DNA from: Patagioenas fasciata
Lineage: Eukaryota; Chordata; Aves; Columbiformes; Columbidae
DNA length: 64,000 bases
Assembly (NCBI RefSeq): GCF_037038585.1
Contig: NC_092526.1
Coordinates: 38,391,501 to 38,455,500 of the forward strand
Direction: 5' to 3'
Made by a program: the position numbers and the translations under genes
Notes under the pieces: generated by a model
Seen by the model: the letters and a program-made list of their open reading frames with translations, nothing else
Told to the model about the DNA's origin: nothing
Database searches by the model: none
Shown: positions 50,559 through 62,482 of the stretch, in pieces
Layout: every line of letters starts with the position of its first letter
Position numbering within the stretch: position 1 is the first letter of the stretch

Positions 50559-53500
50559 GAGTTGCCACTTATCTCTTTAATGCATGACTTAAGAAAATGA
50601 CCTTTTACTTGGACATGTAGTTCTGAGTGAATTTGATAGAAACCTGGATGATTGCATGCTATTGCATGCTGTTCCTGGAAAGGCACTCTGCATGTTTGTT
50701 GTGTTACATCAATGACCAACAATTCTAGTAGCTTGGATTTTAGTTAATAGCAGTCGTGTCTGAGGGCTTAAAATAAGCTCTTGTATCCATTAAATAGTGG
50801 CATTTTATTTAGGGGGGAGGGAAAGCTGGTAGTTTTCACTTATGGTAGCTTTGCAAGATAGTAACACTGACTATAACTTGGGAATTCCTTTGGCCATCTC
50901 TGAGCATATCAGGAGAACAACTCTGCCTGAAGCTGGATAACAGAAGGTCACTTTTTATATCACCTCTATCCAGCTGTGTCTATCAATAAGTAACTTAGTG
51001 ATATCTTATGATCGGTTCTGTGAAACTGAAATGCTGTTTGCCAGGTTGATGTGAATACCAACAATAAATTCCTGTCCAGAGAGGGGGGAAGGGAATTGCT
51101 TTCCTAAAGAAATGTTTAGTTCTTCTGATTTAGAGACCTCAAAGATTCTTTCTAAGCAGCATAGCAGAAGTGAGAAGTCTCATTTTCAGCGATTCGATGG
51201 AAGGAAAAGGAGGGCCTCATAGAAAAGCGTGAATGTTGTCTCCCCTTCTGGCAGCTGACAGAGCGGAAAATTGAAGCAATAGGGAAATGAGTGAAATTTT
51301 TAGGACGAACCACATATCCACGTCACAGCACTTAAAGAGAAGCCTGCAGTGTCTTGTGAAGACTGCTCTGTATTAACAAAACTCCAGTTGATATTGCAGC
51401 ATACAGCTTAACCTTTTGTGCTTGCTGTCCTAGTTAGTGAAAATTGCAGACTTTCTTGTTAAAACAAACCCCCAAAAGATCCTACTCAAGTGCTTGTGAT
51501 TATCTTGAATGAAACTTTGTTTTGATATTGTTTATTCCTGTTTAACTTGAATCTGTGCAAAAACTTCAGAAGGTCCTCAAAACCAACAATTTTGTAAAAA
51601 GCCCCTGTAATTAGTTATTACTTTGGAATGAAAAATCTTAAATTATCTTTTTTGAACTGAAATGGAATATTCCTGGAATGACTGTCATGCGTTGTGGGGT
51701 TGAAAGTCCACTGTAGAGCAAACAAAGCATTTTCAGACTGTGTGCTTTCAACGTCAGTGGTGTTTCACTTCTGAAATGTGATGACTCGGACATCTATCTT
51801 TTTGAAAAGAGGCGTCAATCTTCATTCTTCTGAAGTACCAGGTCATTAATATAGTTACAGGCACTATGTAGGAACTTAGCTTGGGTAGACGGTTGAGCCC
51901 AAAGTTTGGGGAATGATTTTGTGTGTCTTTTTCTGGGCCTAAATCCTTCAGAAGTATATTAGGTTTGTGTGGCCTTTAAATTTAAAATACAATGGAGGAA
52001 AAAACATTCCCGCTTGACACAAATTACTTTGGTTTAATGTACAGTCTGTGTGCTATTAATATCAGGAGAAGAGTTTAAATTGAACTGGCCTAAAGACTGA
52101 TCTGAGTGCAGTAGATAAGGCATGTTATTGTATTATATGTGACTTTTAATTATTCCTTGTATCTAGTACCCTCCAATGATTAATTCACTAATTGTTGTGA
52201 AATGTGTTCTTTCTTATTTCGAAGATGACAACACAAATTGCTGTGTACCTGTATAATGTGACCATGGACCAACCCCATATCTTTATATATTGTAAAGAAA
52301 AAGGTGCATGAGCATTTGAGAAATGAGAAGTGAACCTGGAAAGAGCAATAAAATAAGTCTAAAGTGTTTGTAAAAGAGGAGAGTGTGCTTTGAAACAATG
52401 TCTTTCTAAGACTTTATTTAGTTTCTTGATTTTTGTAAAGCGTAATAAACCACCTGCCTTCTGAGCTTGGATTCCACCTCTCAGTTTTATTCAGTCTTGA
52501 AGGTACACAGTCTTCATTTTGTTTAAAATGTCCCTCATCTGAAACTATAAGGCCAGAACGTTCAAGTTTTCTGTATTTATGCTCATTATTAACTTTCTGA
52601 GATAGGGTTAGTCTGGCATTCTCTTTGATGCAACCCTTGACAGGCTGTGAGCATTTGAGAGCTTTCCTATATACTTGATTTCATGAAACATGATAAAATA
52701 TTACAAGGTATTGATACAGTGTAGTACATTGCTCCAGTTAAAGCTGCCTAAATGTTTATTTTTCTGCTTTAGAGTGAGGTGAAAAGCAAGGAAAAGGTCC
52801 AGTTGTTCTCTTATGAAAATGTTAAGTTGCAGCTGACCTTACGTTGTCTAAATTCTTTTTGCTTTCCAGTATAGACTTAAATATTTGGGTTTACAACTGC
52901 ACATTCTTTCACTATGTTACATTGTGCCATAGGAGTTGAGAAGGCATAGCGTACTGATAAATTCAGCAGCTGCTGCTTCATTCCTAAAATGACTTTTGCT
53001 GGATTGCTTTCCTTAAAATGGGTATTGTAGCATGATTCAGGCAGTATTATTCATAGGAATGGGAAACTAACATATATTCAGAAGTGGCACTTTCTTTGTT
53101 TTTGCAGTGTGATTCAAAATATCGTATTGTATCTGGATACTGTATATAAAGTATTCATCTGAAATCATCACCTTTTGTCATGTCTATTTATTGCAAGACA
53201 GTCAGATTGAAGTATGAAACCTTTTGGAGTATAGTGACAGCCATTGTTCAAAACAGTGGTATGTAGGATATGAATTTTCAGGGGTCTTTTAATAGAATTT
53301 GGAATACATAGATGGTTAAGCAGTTAAAATGTTATATTATTCACTTTTTGAAGAGAAAATTGACTCATTGTGAATTACTGTAGTGCTGTGATAGTAATCT
53401 GTTAGTCTAAAGAATACTGCTTTTTGGTGGGATTCAAGGTCCAGTAAAAGAAGACCTTAGTTTACTTAATATTTCTTTCGTAATTTCTGAAGTTCTGCTT

Positions 53501-54740
53501 GCATCTATAATGTGATTAGTAACTTTTCAAGGGGGAAATAAGAGAGATAGCAGCAGTCTGGTCCTGTGTTGTGTCAATATGGCTTGAGACTTGTATTTCA
53601 AAACTAGTGATGATCTTCCTGTCCTTAGGTGTGCATGCGGTAGCCTGGTGTTGAATGGAATACAGACTGACAACTGTAGTTTTATTATTTTGTTGCCACA
53701 ATGCTTAATGTATTTTTTTACACCATGTTTGGAAAATGTGCTGTAGCAATGATCATTTTCATCTTTCCAAAGATGATCAACATAGGCACTGAAATGATAT
53801 CTCTGACTCTGCATTTTGTAAAAAATTGATTTGTGCCCTCTCAGTATTGCTGACCTTTATAGTGTCTCGAGGAATACAACATTATTTAAAAAGAGGAAGC
53901 TAGGTCTGCCACAGAGCAATCATTATATTATGGATTAAATGCTATCCTTGTCGTCTTTGAACCGCACTTTTTCTGCTGTCTTGTAATATGCACAATTCTT
54001 TTCTTCAGACAGTCTTCTAGTTTTCTAGGTAAGTTGCAGACAACGTAGTTTAGAAAGTTGTATGTTTAGCTAGTTTGTTTCCTTTCAGGTATTGGTTTTG
54101 AAATGTTTGTGTCTGCTGTGCTGCTTGATTTGAGACTGGATTGGTAAAAAAATCCTTTTTTCTGTGCTCAGTTCCTTTCTGTACTTGGGCTTAAGTTTGT
54201 GTGTGTGCTTTTAAATTTTGTTGTCTAGAGTTGCCCTGTGGGAGGTAATATGTCCGCCGAGAACCGGACAGAATATTGTTCTTGGTGTTCCGCATCTCAA
54301 AATGCACCTGAGGGGAGGTTGGGTAGTATAATTAGCTATGCTGGTCCTGTACTTTCTGTGTATTCTCAGCTGGGAGAAATTCTGTAGCTGATTCTTTAGA
54401 TGGTGCACAAGAACGGAAAAAGGGGATGCAAACTTGCTTTCTGTGACTTGCTTTCATTTTAAGAAGTATAAACAGTCAAGAATAATGGAGCTGGAAAGAG
54501 GTACTATTAGAATTAACCTTACTACTTAGCACAGAAGGCTGTGAATGATCCCGTGGATGTATTGCACTTTTAGTTGTTTTCCTCTGAGAGAAGTTTGTGA
54601 CATCAATTGAAATGTTGAGACCAGGAATAAACAAGATCTTCAGGCGTATCTGTTTTGGTTTGGTTTTTTTAACAGGTATTTGTTCATAAATTATGTTGTG
54701 GTGTGTGTTCAGACTTGTGATTGAGCTGTTTCATCTCCAG
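50559..54740. other. Probable intron sequence
   Basis: No exon or repeat is recognised. A small direct repeat (ATTGCATGCT twice) is at about 50652-50672. Open frames are under 100 codons. Confidence 0.5.
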
Positions 54741-54848
54741 ATCGCAAAAGTGGTTGCACGGAATGGACAGAGGCACAGAAATAGTGCTGCCAGCCAGGCC
54801 TGGATTCCTGGTAGCCATTTTCAGCGGCATCGCCCTGGACCATAGCCA
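54741..54848 (+). other. Exon-like segment with possible start codon
   Basis: Seen: an acceptor after a pyrimidine-containing stretch (TTTCATCTCCAG), 108 bases, then a good donor (CCA/GTGAGT). ATG at 54763-54765 has G at -3 and G at +4, a favourable context, and opens a frame beginning MDRGTEIVLPARPG, 28 full codons to the donor. The segment is richer in G+C than its flanks. It would fit a second exon carrying the start codon behind the untranslated first exon. Against it: I do not recognise the peptide, and the frame does not continue into the exon-like segment at 57650 without a stop. It may be an alternative or non-coding exon, or chance. Confidence 0.3.
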
Positions 54849-55641
54849 GTGAGTTCCCTTAATCAGTGTGGAGGTCCACTGGCAGCTCTGACAGAACAGC
54901 TGCCACTGATGTTACAGCATACAAGCACCTACCTGTTGAGTCATTCCCTGCTGATAGTTCCAGCTACTGTCCAGGAAATATTGAATTTTGGCTAGTTTCT
55001 TGACTAAAATTTCCAAATGCACCTTGATGACCGCTCTTTTGAAGAGTGGTTATGACACTAACTTTGCACTGATTCCGGTTTTGTCAGGCTTTTGGCTACA
55101 CTGCTGTGTATTCAGGCAATATCAGAGTGTGAAGTTAAGATTTTAGAATACTGTTAAACGATAAAAGGAGAGTAAAACCACTCATATCTTCAGCTTTCTC
55201 TAAGTTCAGTAAAACTGAATTGTTTGTATGACTTCAATATGATGGGAAAATTGCCCAAGTAATTGCTTCCTTATTTATTCTATGTATCATCCTTCAAAGT
55301 GTGGTGCAGGATTTCTGTCAAATGTAAAAGAGCATTTTCAACAGAATGCCAAATCTAGCTGCATACAAGCAGAAGTTGCTTCAGCTTCACCAGTACAATT
55401 TAAAACCTACCTTGTGTATAAGTAATTTAATTAAAAAAAAACCCAACCCAACCCCAAAACCTAACTACACGAACTATGTTCTAAAGACTTACTTATTGAG
55501 ACTTAAGTATTTGAAGACTCTTAGTAATGGATTATGTTGGTAATACTACCTGCCTCTAGTCTAGTGCTTTTTATGAGCAAGTCAGCAAAAACTATACTGG
55601 TATAAATAAAAGTATTTTCCTTTCTGACCTCTCTAATACAG
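54849..55641. other. Probable intron sequence
   Basis: No feature is recognised between the two exon-like segments. Confidence 0.4.
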
Positions 55642-55727
55642 TCGCAACCAGAAGGCGATAGCAGTGAGTGTGAGGAATCCATCCATGCTCCACGTGACCA
55701 GCAGTGTTTAGTGTTGCAACAACAGCA
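55642..55727 (+). other. Exon-like segment
   Basis: Seen: a strong pyrimidine-rich acceptor (CTGACCTCTCTAATACAG) before 55642 and two possible donors, GCA/GTGAGT after 55663 and GCA/GTGTGT after 55727. One frame is open and polar (SQPEGDSSECEESIH). The family is not recognised. Phase does not fit both neighbouring exon-like segments, so it is a tentative call. Confidence 0.2.
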
Positions 55728-57649
55728 GTGTGTGGAAATCTTTCCCATCTTTCTTCCACTGACTTTTGAGCTCATTTTTCTTTTTCCTGCAGAAGGCGGA
55801 CTTTTCTCATTTGTTTTTTTTAACTGGAGAAGGGGTGGGGGGGGTCTCATGGTTGTGGTGTTGTTTGTGGACACAACTTGACCATGCTTCTTGTGAATGA
55901 AAAAGGAGAAAGAAAAATTATTTTTTTTTTTTTAAAGCATAGGTAATGATTTAATAATAAGAGCTGTAAAACCTCATATTTTAGATGGAATGACATCTCT
56001 AATTCTGAATGATAAAGATGGATGAAGTCCATCACCTTTATAGATTTCAAGACCTCCAAAGAAGCAGCTCAGTTTCATTTCAGTGTTTCACTCCTGCTGA
56101 TGGAAACAGGTATACGGTACTATCAAATGCAATTTTGCTTTACAGCCTGGACATGGCTCCTGACAGAGATTATTCATAAATAAGTATAAATAAGGAGTTT
56201 AATTAGCTTATAATTACAAAAATATGTATCTTTATTGCACTGATGTGTTGGGATGCAGGGAGAATGTGCAAAAGAACTCCCACTGGAATGAAATTTATAA
56301 TTCTGCAAAAATTCTTTCCTTTTTTGAATTGTAAACTTGTTCTGATTTATCGCAAGCCGGCCCTTGAAGGTATTGCAGGCTGTAGCTTCTATCAGCAAAA
56401 CTTTATAAATCCTTTGGAAAGGTGATAGGAAGAAGTTGCCAGCAAGACGTAAACCTGAATGGGCATTTAGAGGTCTGAAGGAGGATAGAAAACCAATAAA
56501 AGTCATGAAATAATTTATTTTTAAGTTTCATTGTATATCCTTTCATGGTGCTGCTTTTTTTTTTGTTTGATTCAGCTTGAGATAGCTAAGATTCAAGCGT
56601 AATCATATTTCCTACAAAAACTGATACTAAAAAAATTGTCCAGCCAACTCCCACCTCACTGTTAGCAATTTGAGGAAATGAGACTGTAGGTAATGGAATG
56701 TTCTACAAACTTCTGCATCTGCATAAGCTTTTTATAGTGCAATAGACAAACACAACTCGGAAATGAATTAAGAGACTTGTTTTAATGTGGCTTTTAAACT
56801 GGTCGCTGTCACCTACATGTTTAAAAAGCTAGTTTTGCTACTTTGTGGCTCATTATGGCTACAGCAAATTAATGCAGAGCAGTTATTCCTTGCCAACCCT
56901 TGTCCTTAATAAGATGTGAATGTGGTGCAAGTAATTACCATTTCTAGTGTCACAAATTACATTCCTTATAGAGTGTGGTCAACTCAACTCCTTTAGCAGT
57001 AAAAATAGTCATTGTGGAACACATTCCACTTTTAGTGTCATATTCTGTAGTTTATTCATCGGGTTCAATCCCTGTAGAGGTCTTTATACCAAGGAAGATA
57101 CTTATGAGGAAACAAAAATAATTGTTCTTTTAGAATGTTCAGAAAAAAACTTCACTCCGAGGCTTGCCAAATTGTTACACAGCTGTTAAGATGATATAAT
57201 GGTTTTTTGTTTGAGGTTGCAAATATGAACTTCCTCCTGCATTTACAATTAATGTAGCTATATGCAGAATTTGTGATAAATTTATTCCAAATTTCTGTTG
57301 AGAGAAAGTACCTACTAAATTCTTACAAACTTCAACATGCACTTTATATTTGCTTATGAAATGGGGGAGCTGATTTTCTGTGAACTAGATATAACCTCCT
57401 CCCCTAGTCCTGCCAAAAGAATGTATGTGCAGAATAAGAGTTTGTCCTGGTTTTATATGGCAGAAAAGTATTAATCTGTGAGAATTCATGCCCTTAATTC
57501 TGAGAGGAGTTGACTATGGTTAAGTTGCAATAGACCATCGGTAGTCAGACTTCAGAAACAGGCTCAGAGTGGACAGTAGGCTCTGTTGTGTTTCTGTACG
57601 CCAGGTATTCCTGCATTTCTTGTGAGCCATATTTCCTGCTGCTTTCCAG
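55728..57649. other. Probable intron sequence
   Basis: No exon or repeat is recognised. Simple T- and A-rich tracts occur at about 55,919-55,933 and 56,556-56,564. Confidence 0.45.
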
Positions 57650-57753
57650 ATCTTAATGGAGGAAATGACAGCACTGGCCACCAGCCCTGTGGACACAGGC
57701 TTAAGTATTTTGGAAAGGAACTGACACGGGCTGCGATGATACTGTACTCAGAG
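57650..57753 (+). other. Exon-like segment
   Basis: Seen: acceptor TTTCCTGCTGCTTTCCAG, then 104 bases, then donor GAG/GTTAGT. One frame crosses the whole segment (DLNGGNDSTGHQPCGH ... AAMILYSE), entering with one base left over and ending in phase 0. Its G+C content is above that of the flanks. This is the most protein-like segment outside CR1 in the right half, but I cannot name a family. It does not connect in frame with 54741-54848. An additional exon, or error in one of the two calls, would be needed. Confidence 0.35.
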
Positions 57754-58227
57754 GTTAGTATTTTGTCTTAGGAAGGGCGGCTCTTTGAGTGTGATGCAAA
57801 TTCAGTATAGGGTCAGTTTTAGCCTTGTTTTTCTAGTTAATTTTTAATGCTTAAAAAATCATGTAGTTCCTTTCATACGAGGACATGAATTTTTATATTT
57901 TGTAGGAAAAAAACTGAGGTAGTGTGTGTTGATAATAAAGTAATGCATCTATAATAGGTTTGGGTTTTTTAACTATTCTACAGTATCAATGGTTGTTTTT
58001 CTCTATTTAAACAATAATTTTGTAGTATTACTTTTGTAGCATGGAAAGTTGAAGGAGTTGAAGTATCTGCCTAGTGAAGTCTTCTTGCAAAGTTTTCCGT
58101 TTTTCCACTGAATTCAGGAAAGAATGAGCCTTGATGGCTTCTGATATTAAGAGATCATGGCAAAAAGAGGCATAAACGTTTTTTTCTTGACAAACTGTTG
58201 TTTACATGATGTTTAATAAACTTTGTG
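57754..58227. other. Probable intron sequence
   Basis: No feature is recognised. Confidence 0.4.
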
Positions 58228-60085
58228 GGTTTGCTGTTGTCGGAGGGTGTAGGGAGGCAACTAGGAAAGCTAAGGCCTCCCTAGAATTAAAGCTGGCGAG
58301 AGTGGTCAAGGACAACGGGAAGAGCTTTTTCCAATATGTGGCAGATAAAACTAAGACCAGAGGCAATGTAGGCCCACTGATGAACGAGGTGGGTGCCCTG
58401 GTGACAGAAGACACAGAGAAGGCAGAGTTACTGAATGCTTCTTTGTCTACTCTGCCGGAGGCTGTCCTGAGGAGCCCCGTGCCGCTGAGGCCTCAGAGGA
58501 AGGCAGGACAGTGGAGGAGTTTGCCTGGGTTGATGAGGACTGGGTTAGGGAGCAGTTAGGCAATCTGGACATCCATAAATCCATGGGTCCGGATGGGATG
58601 CACCCGCGGGTGCTGAGGGAGCTGGCTGAGGTCATTGCTGGACCGCTCTCCATCATCTTTGCCAAGTCTTGGGAAACAGGAGAGGTGCCTGAGGACTGGA
58701 GGAAAGCAAATGTCACTGCGGTCTTCAAAAAGGACAAAAAGGAGGACCCGGGTAACTCTAGATGAGTCAGCCTCACCTCCATCCCTGGGAATCTGATGGA
58801 ACGACTTCTCCTTGGTGCCATCTCAAGGCATCCCAGGGATAAGAGGATCATTATGGGCAGTCAACATGGCTTCACCAAGGGGAAGTCGTGCTTGACCAAG
58901 CTCATTGACTTTTATGAGGACGTAACAAGATGGATGGATGATGGCAGAGCGGTGGACGTGGTCTACCTTGACTTGAGTAAGGCATTTGACACAGTCTCCC
59001 ACAGCAGCCTTACAACTAAACTGAGGGAGTGTGGTCTGGATGACCGGGTAGTGAGGTGGACTGGGAACTGGCTGAAGGGAAGAAGCCAGAGAGTCGTGGT
59101 CAAAGGGGCAGAGTCCAGTTGAGACCTGGATCTAGTGCAGTGCCTCAGGGGTCAGCACTGGGGCCTGTATTATTCAATATATTCATCAATGATTTGAACG
59201 AGGGAATAGAGTGACTGTCAGCGAGTTTGCTGATGACACCAAGCTGGGAGAAGTGGCTGACACGCCAGAGGCTGTGCTACCATCCGGAGACCTGGACAGG
59301 CTGGAGTGTTGGGCAGGGAAAAATTTAATGAAATATAACAAGGGCAAGTGTGGAGTCTTGAATCTGGTTAGGAACAACCCCAGGTTCCAGTATAAGTTGG
59401 GGAATGACCCATTAGAGAGCAGTGTAGGGGAAAGGGACCTGGGGGTCCTGGGGACAGCAGGATGACCATGAGCCAGCACTGGGCCCTTGTGACCAGGAAG
59501 GCCAATGGTACCTGGGGTGGGTTAGAAGGGGGGTGGTCAGTAGGTCGAGAGAGGTTTTCCTGCCCCTCTACTCTGCCCTGGGGAGACCACACCTGGAATA
59601 TTGTGTCCAGTTGTGGCCCCTCAGTTCCTGAAGGACAGGGAACTGCTGGAGAGAGTCCAGCGCAGGGCAGCAAAGATGCTGAAGGGATTGGAGCATCTCC
59701 CGTGTGAGGAAAGGCTGAGGGAGCTGGGGCTCTGCAGCTGGAGAAGAGGAGACTGAGGGGTGACCTCATTCATGTTTACAGATATAGAAAGGGTGAGTGT
59801 CAGGAGGATGGAGCCAGGCTCTTCTCGGTGACAACCAAGGATAGGACAAGGGGTAATGGGTTCAAACTGGAACACAAGAGGTTCCACTTAAATTTGAGAA
59901 GAAACTTCAAAACACTGGAACAGGCTACCCAGGGAGGTTGTGGAGTCTCCTACTCTGGAGACATTCAAAACTCGCTTGGACACCTTCCTGTGTAACCTCA
60001 TCTGGGTGTTCCTGCTCCGGCGGGGGGTTTGGACTAGATGATCTTTTGAGGTCCCTTCCAATCCCTAACATTCTGTGATTCTGTG
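58228..60085 (+). mobile_element. CR1 LINE, 5'-truncated, decayed
   Basis: Seen: about 1.86 kb that aligns along its length with the copy at 48719-50558, same orientation, starting slightly further upstream in ORF2 (AGGAAAGCTAAGGCCTCC). It ends with ATTCTGTGATTCTGTG at 60085. The two copies share nearly the same 5' truncation region and strong sequence similarity but differ at many sites, so they are separate insertions of related subfamilies or an old local duplication. Flanks show no similarity, which favours separate insertion. Confidence 0.96.
58248..60001 (+). pseudogene. Broken CR1 ORF2 (reverse transcriptase)
   Basis: The RT blocks are recognisable ([28 protein letters not shown]), and the catalytic Asp residues are still encoded, but the frame is broken repeatedly. 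A shift lies near 58,440. An in-frame TGA at 58763-58765 falls where the other copy has the NYRP motif. There is a one-base loss near 59,120, just before the SGVPQGS motif. Further shifts lie near 59,450 and 59,510, and about 17 bases are missing near 59,910 relative to the copy at 48719. No function can remain. The pattern fits neutral decay of a dead copy. Confidence 0.93.
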
Positions 60086-61132
60086 CCTCTTAGTTATATA
60101 ACAAAATAATACTAAATACAGTATAGTTGTTTTGTGATCACCTTTAGGGCCAGATAACGAGAAGGCAAAGCCCCTGCTTGCAGCAGCAACAAGCTGTTTG
60201 CACAGTGTTGTGCAAAACCATAGCCATAGCTCAGCGTGTAGGTGACCGGTACCCTTGTGTGAGTACTGAGCTCTCTACACCTGGTAAAACCAAAAATTTC
60301 CAAGATGTCACTTGAGTGATGGGAGCCTTGAGAGTGTGGTAGAGAGATGTGTCTCTGCTGGACAAGGACACTGGGAAGTGGTCATTCTTCCTTCTCCAGG
60401 AAACAGAATACAGGGTCTAAGTGTAGTTGCTATCAAAAGAAATTATCCTACATTTTACTGCTGAGGATTCTTTGGGAAGGTGCTGTCTGGTGAAACCCTG
60501 GACCCATCCTCTAGAGTACTGTTCTTAATTTATTTAAAGCTACAGCTACTCTTGATGTTCATGTTTGGGTGGTGATAGGAGGATATCTGTCCCCTGGCTT
60601 GACGAATGCCATGAAGTGTCTCATTTCTGTCCCTATTAACTTGTGTTTCTTAGTGTGCTCTACAGTATTTTTCAGTCCATGTGACCCTTGCTAAGAAACC
60701 CTGGCATTTGAAAAGACCCATTCACTTTTTGTATTAAAAAAATAGTTGCATGGAAAGCAACTACCCTTGTTGCTTTCAGATGGCTTTAAAACTAGCCATA
60801 AATTATATCTGTCTCATCTACAAATTGTGACTTTTAGAAAACTTTTTAAACTTCAAAATTATTGTAGTTAGCCATTGGTATTATTTTCTCATGATCTAAA
60901 TCTGCATTATCTTGGTTTGTTGATTTTCCACAGCATCAAACTTAGACAGTGTATATATGTCTGTGAGTATAATAACTGCCCTCAGCCACCTGCTCAGGAT
61001 TGTCCTTCACGGAATAAAAAACCACATTAGTTTAGAAGTTTGGGGGAAAGATTAGAAACTTTTTGGAAAAAATCTTGAAACTTATCTTCATGAGTGGCAG
61101 TATGGATTCTGACTAGATGTATTCTATTTCCG

Positions 61133-61155
61133 CCCCCCCCTGCCCCCCTGCCCCC
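61133..61155 (-). repeat. C-rich tract with quadruplex potential on the minus strand
   Basis: The plus strand has C8, TG, C6, TG, C5. The minus strand thus has G5, G6 and G8 separated by CA, long enough to give four G-runs of three or more. Isolated in AT-rich sequence. Confidence 0.7.
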
Positions 61156-62128
61156 ATGGTTGCAATAGCAAAACACTCTGTCTTTAGTTTTCATATGCAA
61201 GGAAAAGTTCTGTTTGCAAAGCTACCAGGTGTGGTGGCAACAGATTTACAGTAGTTGTTTATGTGACTCAGGTGCTGAGCTGTTTAGACAAGACCTCTGC
61301 AGCTTAAGATCTGAACAGTGTTCCTTGGGAATGCTGGCCTAATCCCGTGAGTTTAAATCCTTCTGTTTAAAGTCCTTCTTTAACAAGACCCAGCTGTCAG
61401 GCCCATCTTCCATGGTTGTCCTACTGTATGGAAATTTTGTGTTCACTTCCTCAGTGGCATGACTTAGACTTTATTTTTTTCCTTGCCGTGGAAGCTGATT
61501 TTCTGACTTTTTCAGAAACATGTACTTTAAAATGTTGATTCTGTGTTAAATATTTACATTTGGTCGTAATCTCTACAATTAAATTCTAGATAAAATCCTT
61601 TTGGTATGCATCAGTTGGTGCTTAAGTGGGTTCTAGACTGCTCTAACCCTTGATACAACAAAACTTCTTAAAATTTATTTTGAGGCTGCTTTCTTCCTTT
61701 AAGTGCTTTCTTTTTCTGGGGAGAAGAGTCCAGAAATTGTGCTTTTTCGCCCCTTCCCTCCCTTACTATTTACTGTCAATACTTAGAAATTGAAACCACA
61801 CAGCTTTTTAGTATGAACGTTTATCTGTAGAGCACATCTTAAGTATACTAAATTATTAATTTTTTAAAATTATTTTTGTGAGTCTTATCTATAGATTAAG
61901 GTCAATGCTCAGTAGGCAATGTTTATATTCCTGTTAGCAATTTGAGATAAATTTTGGAGCTTTGTACCTCAATTTGCTAATACTGTTATGATGTGGACTT
62001 CTTGGTTTATGATAATTAAACTATCCTTCCAGAGAAAGGATGTTGAATTGACAGTAGAAGCAAAGCCCCAAGTGAAGAAAGCATTAGAAAGAAAAAGTAC
62101 AGGGAGAAATATTGTCTGTTTCTCTCTC

Positions 62129-62149
62129 TTTTTTTTTTTTTTTTTTTTT
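62129..62149 (+). repeat. T21 homopolymer followed by AG
   Basis: A run of 21 T preceded by TCTCTCTC and directly followed by AG at 62150-62151. It is either a simple repeat or the poly-A of a reverse-strand insertion; no insertion body is recognised beside it. It also resembles an unusually long splice acceptor tract. Confidence 0.75.
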
Positions 62150-62435
62150 AGAAACTTTGGAGAGTTTAAGTTATATTTTCAGCCTTTATCAATGGTGAAC
62201 ATGGCTTTCTATATCTGCCCTCTCCTCATCAGCAATTTATGCCAGCTTTACTAGTGAATAGTGGTGGTGGAATTGTTACAGGCTTTGGCACCCTGCTCAA
62301 CCAGATGCCTCACAGAAGTTGCTTTGTGGTTTGAGAACTTCTGGAATGGCTTCTCTCTTTGTGAGGAAGAGTTGTGCAAGTCCAGGACTTTCCTTCCTTC
62401 AAGGGTTTGTTTTTTTTCTTTTCTTGCCTGGGGAG

Positions 62436-62482
62436 ATTGTCAAAATACAGCTTGGATTCCTTCAGTATCAACAAGGAAAATG
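62436..62482 (+). other. Weak exon-like segment
   Basis: A long T-rich tract ends in GGGGAG before 62436, and a good donor (ATG/GTGAGT) follows 62482. One frame reads IVKIQLGFLQYQQGK. Only 47 bases, family not recognised, acceptor not ideal. Confidence 0.15.

Larger units (their letters stand above)
60086..62435. other. Probable intron sequence
   Basis: No exon with support is seen. A C-rich tract (61133-61155) and a T21 tract (62129-62149) are listed separately. A frame at about 62033-62110 (RKDVELTVEAKPQVKK) follows an acceptor-like CCTTCCAG but has no clear donor. Confidence 0.4.
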
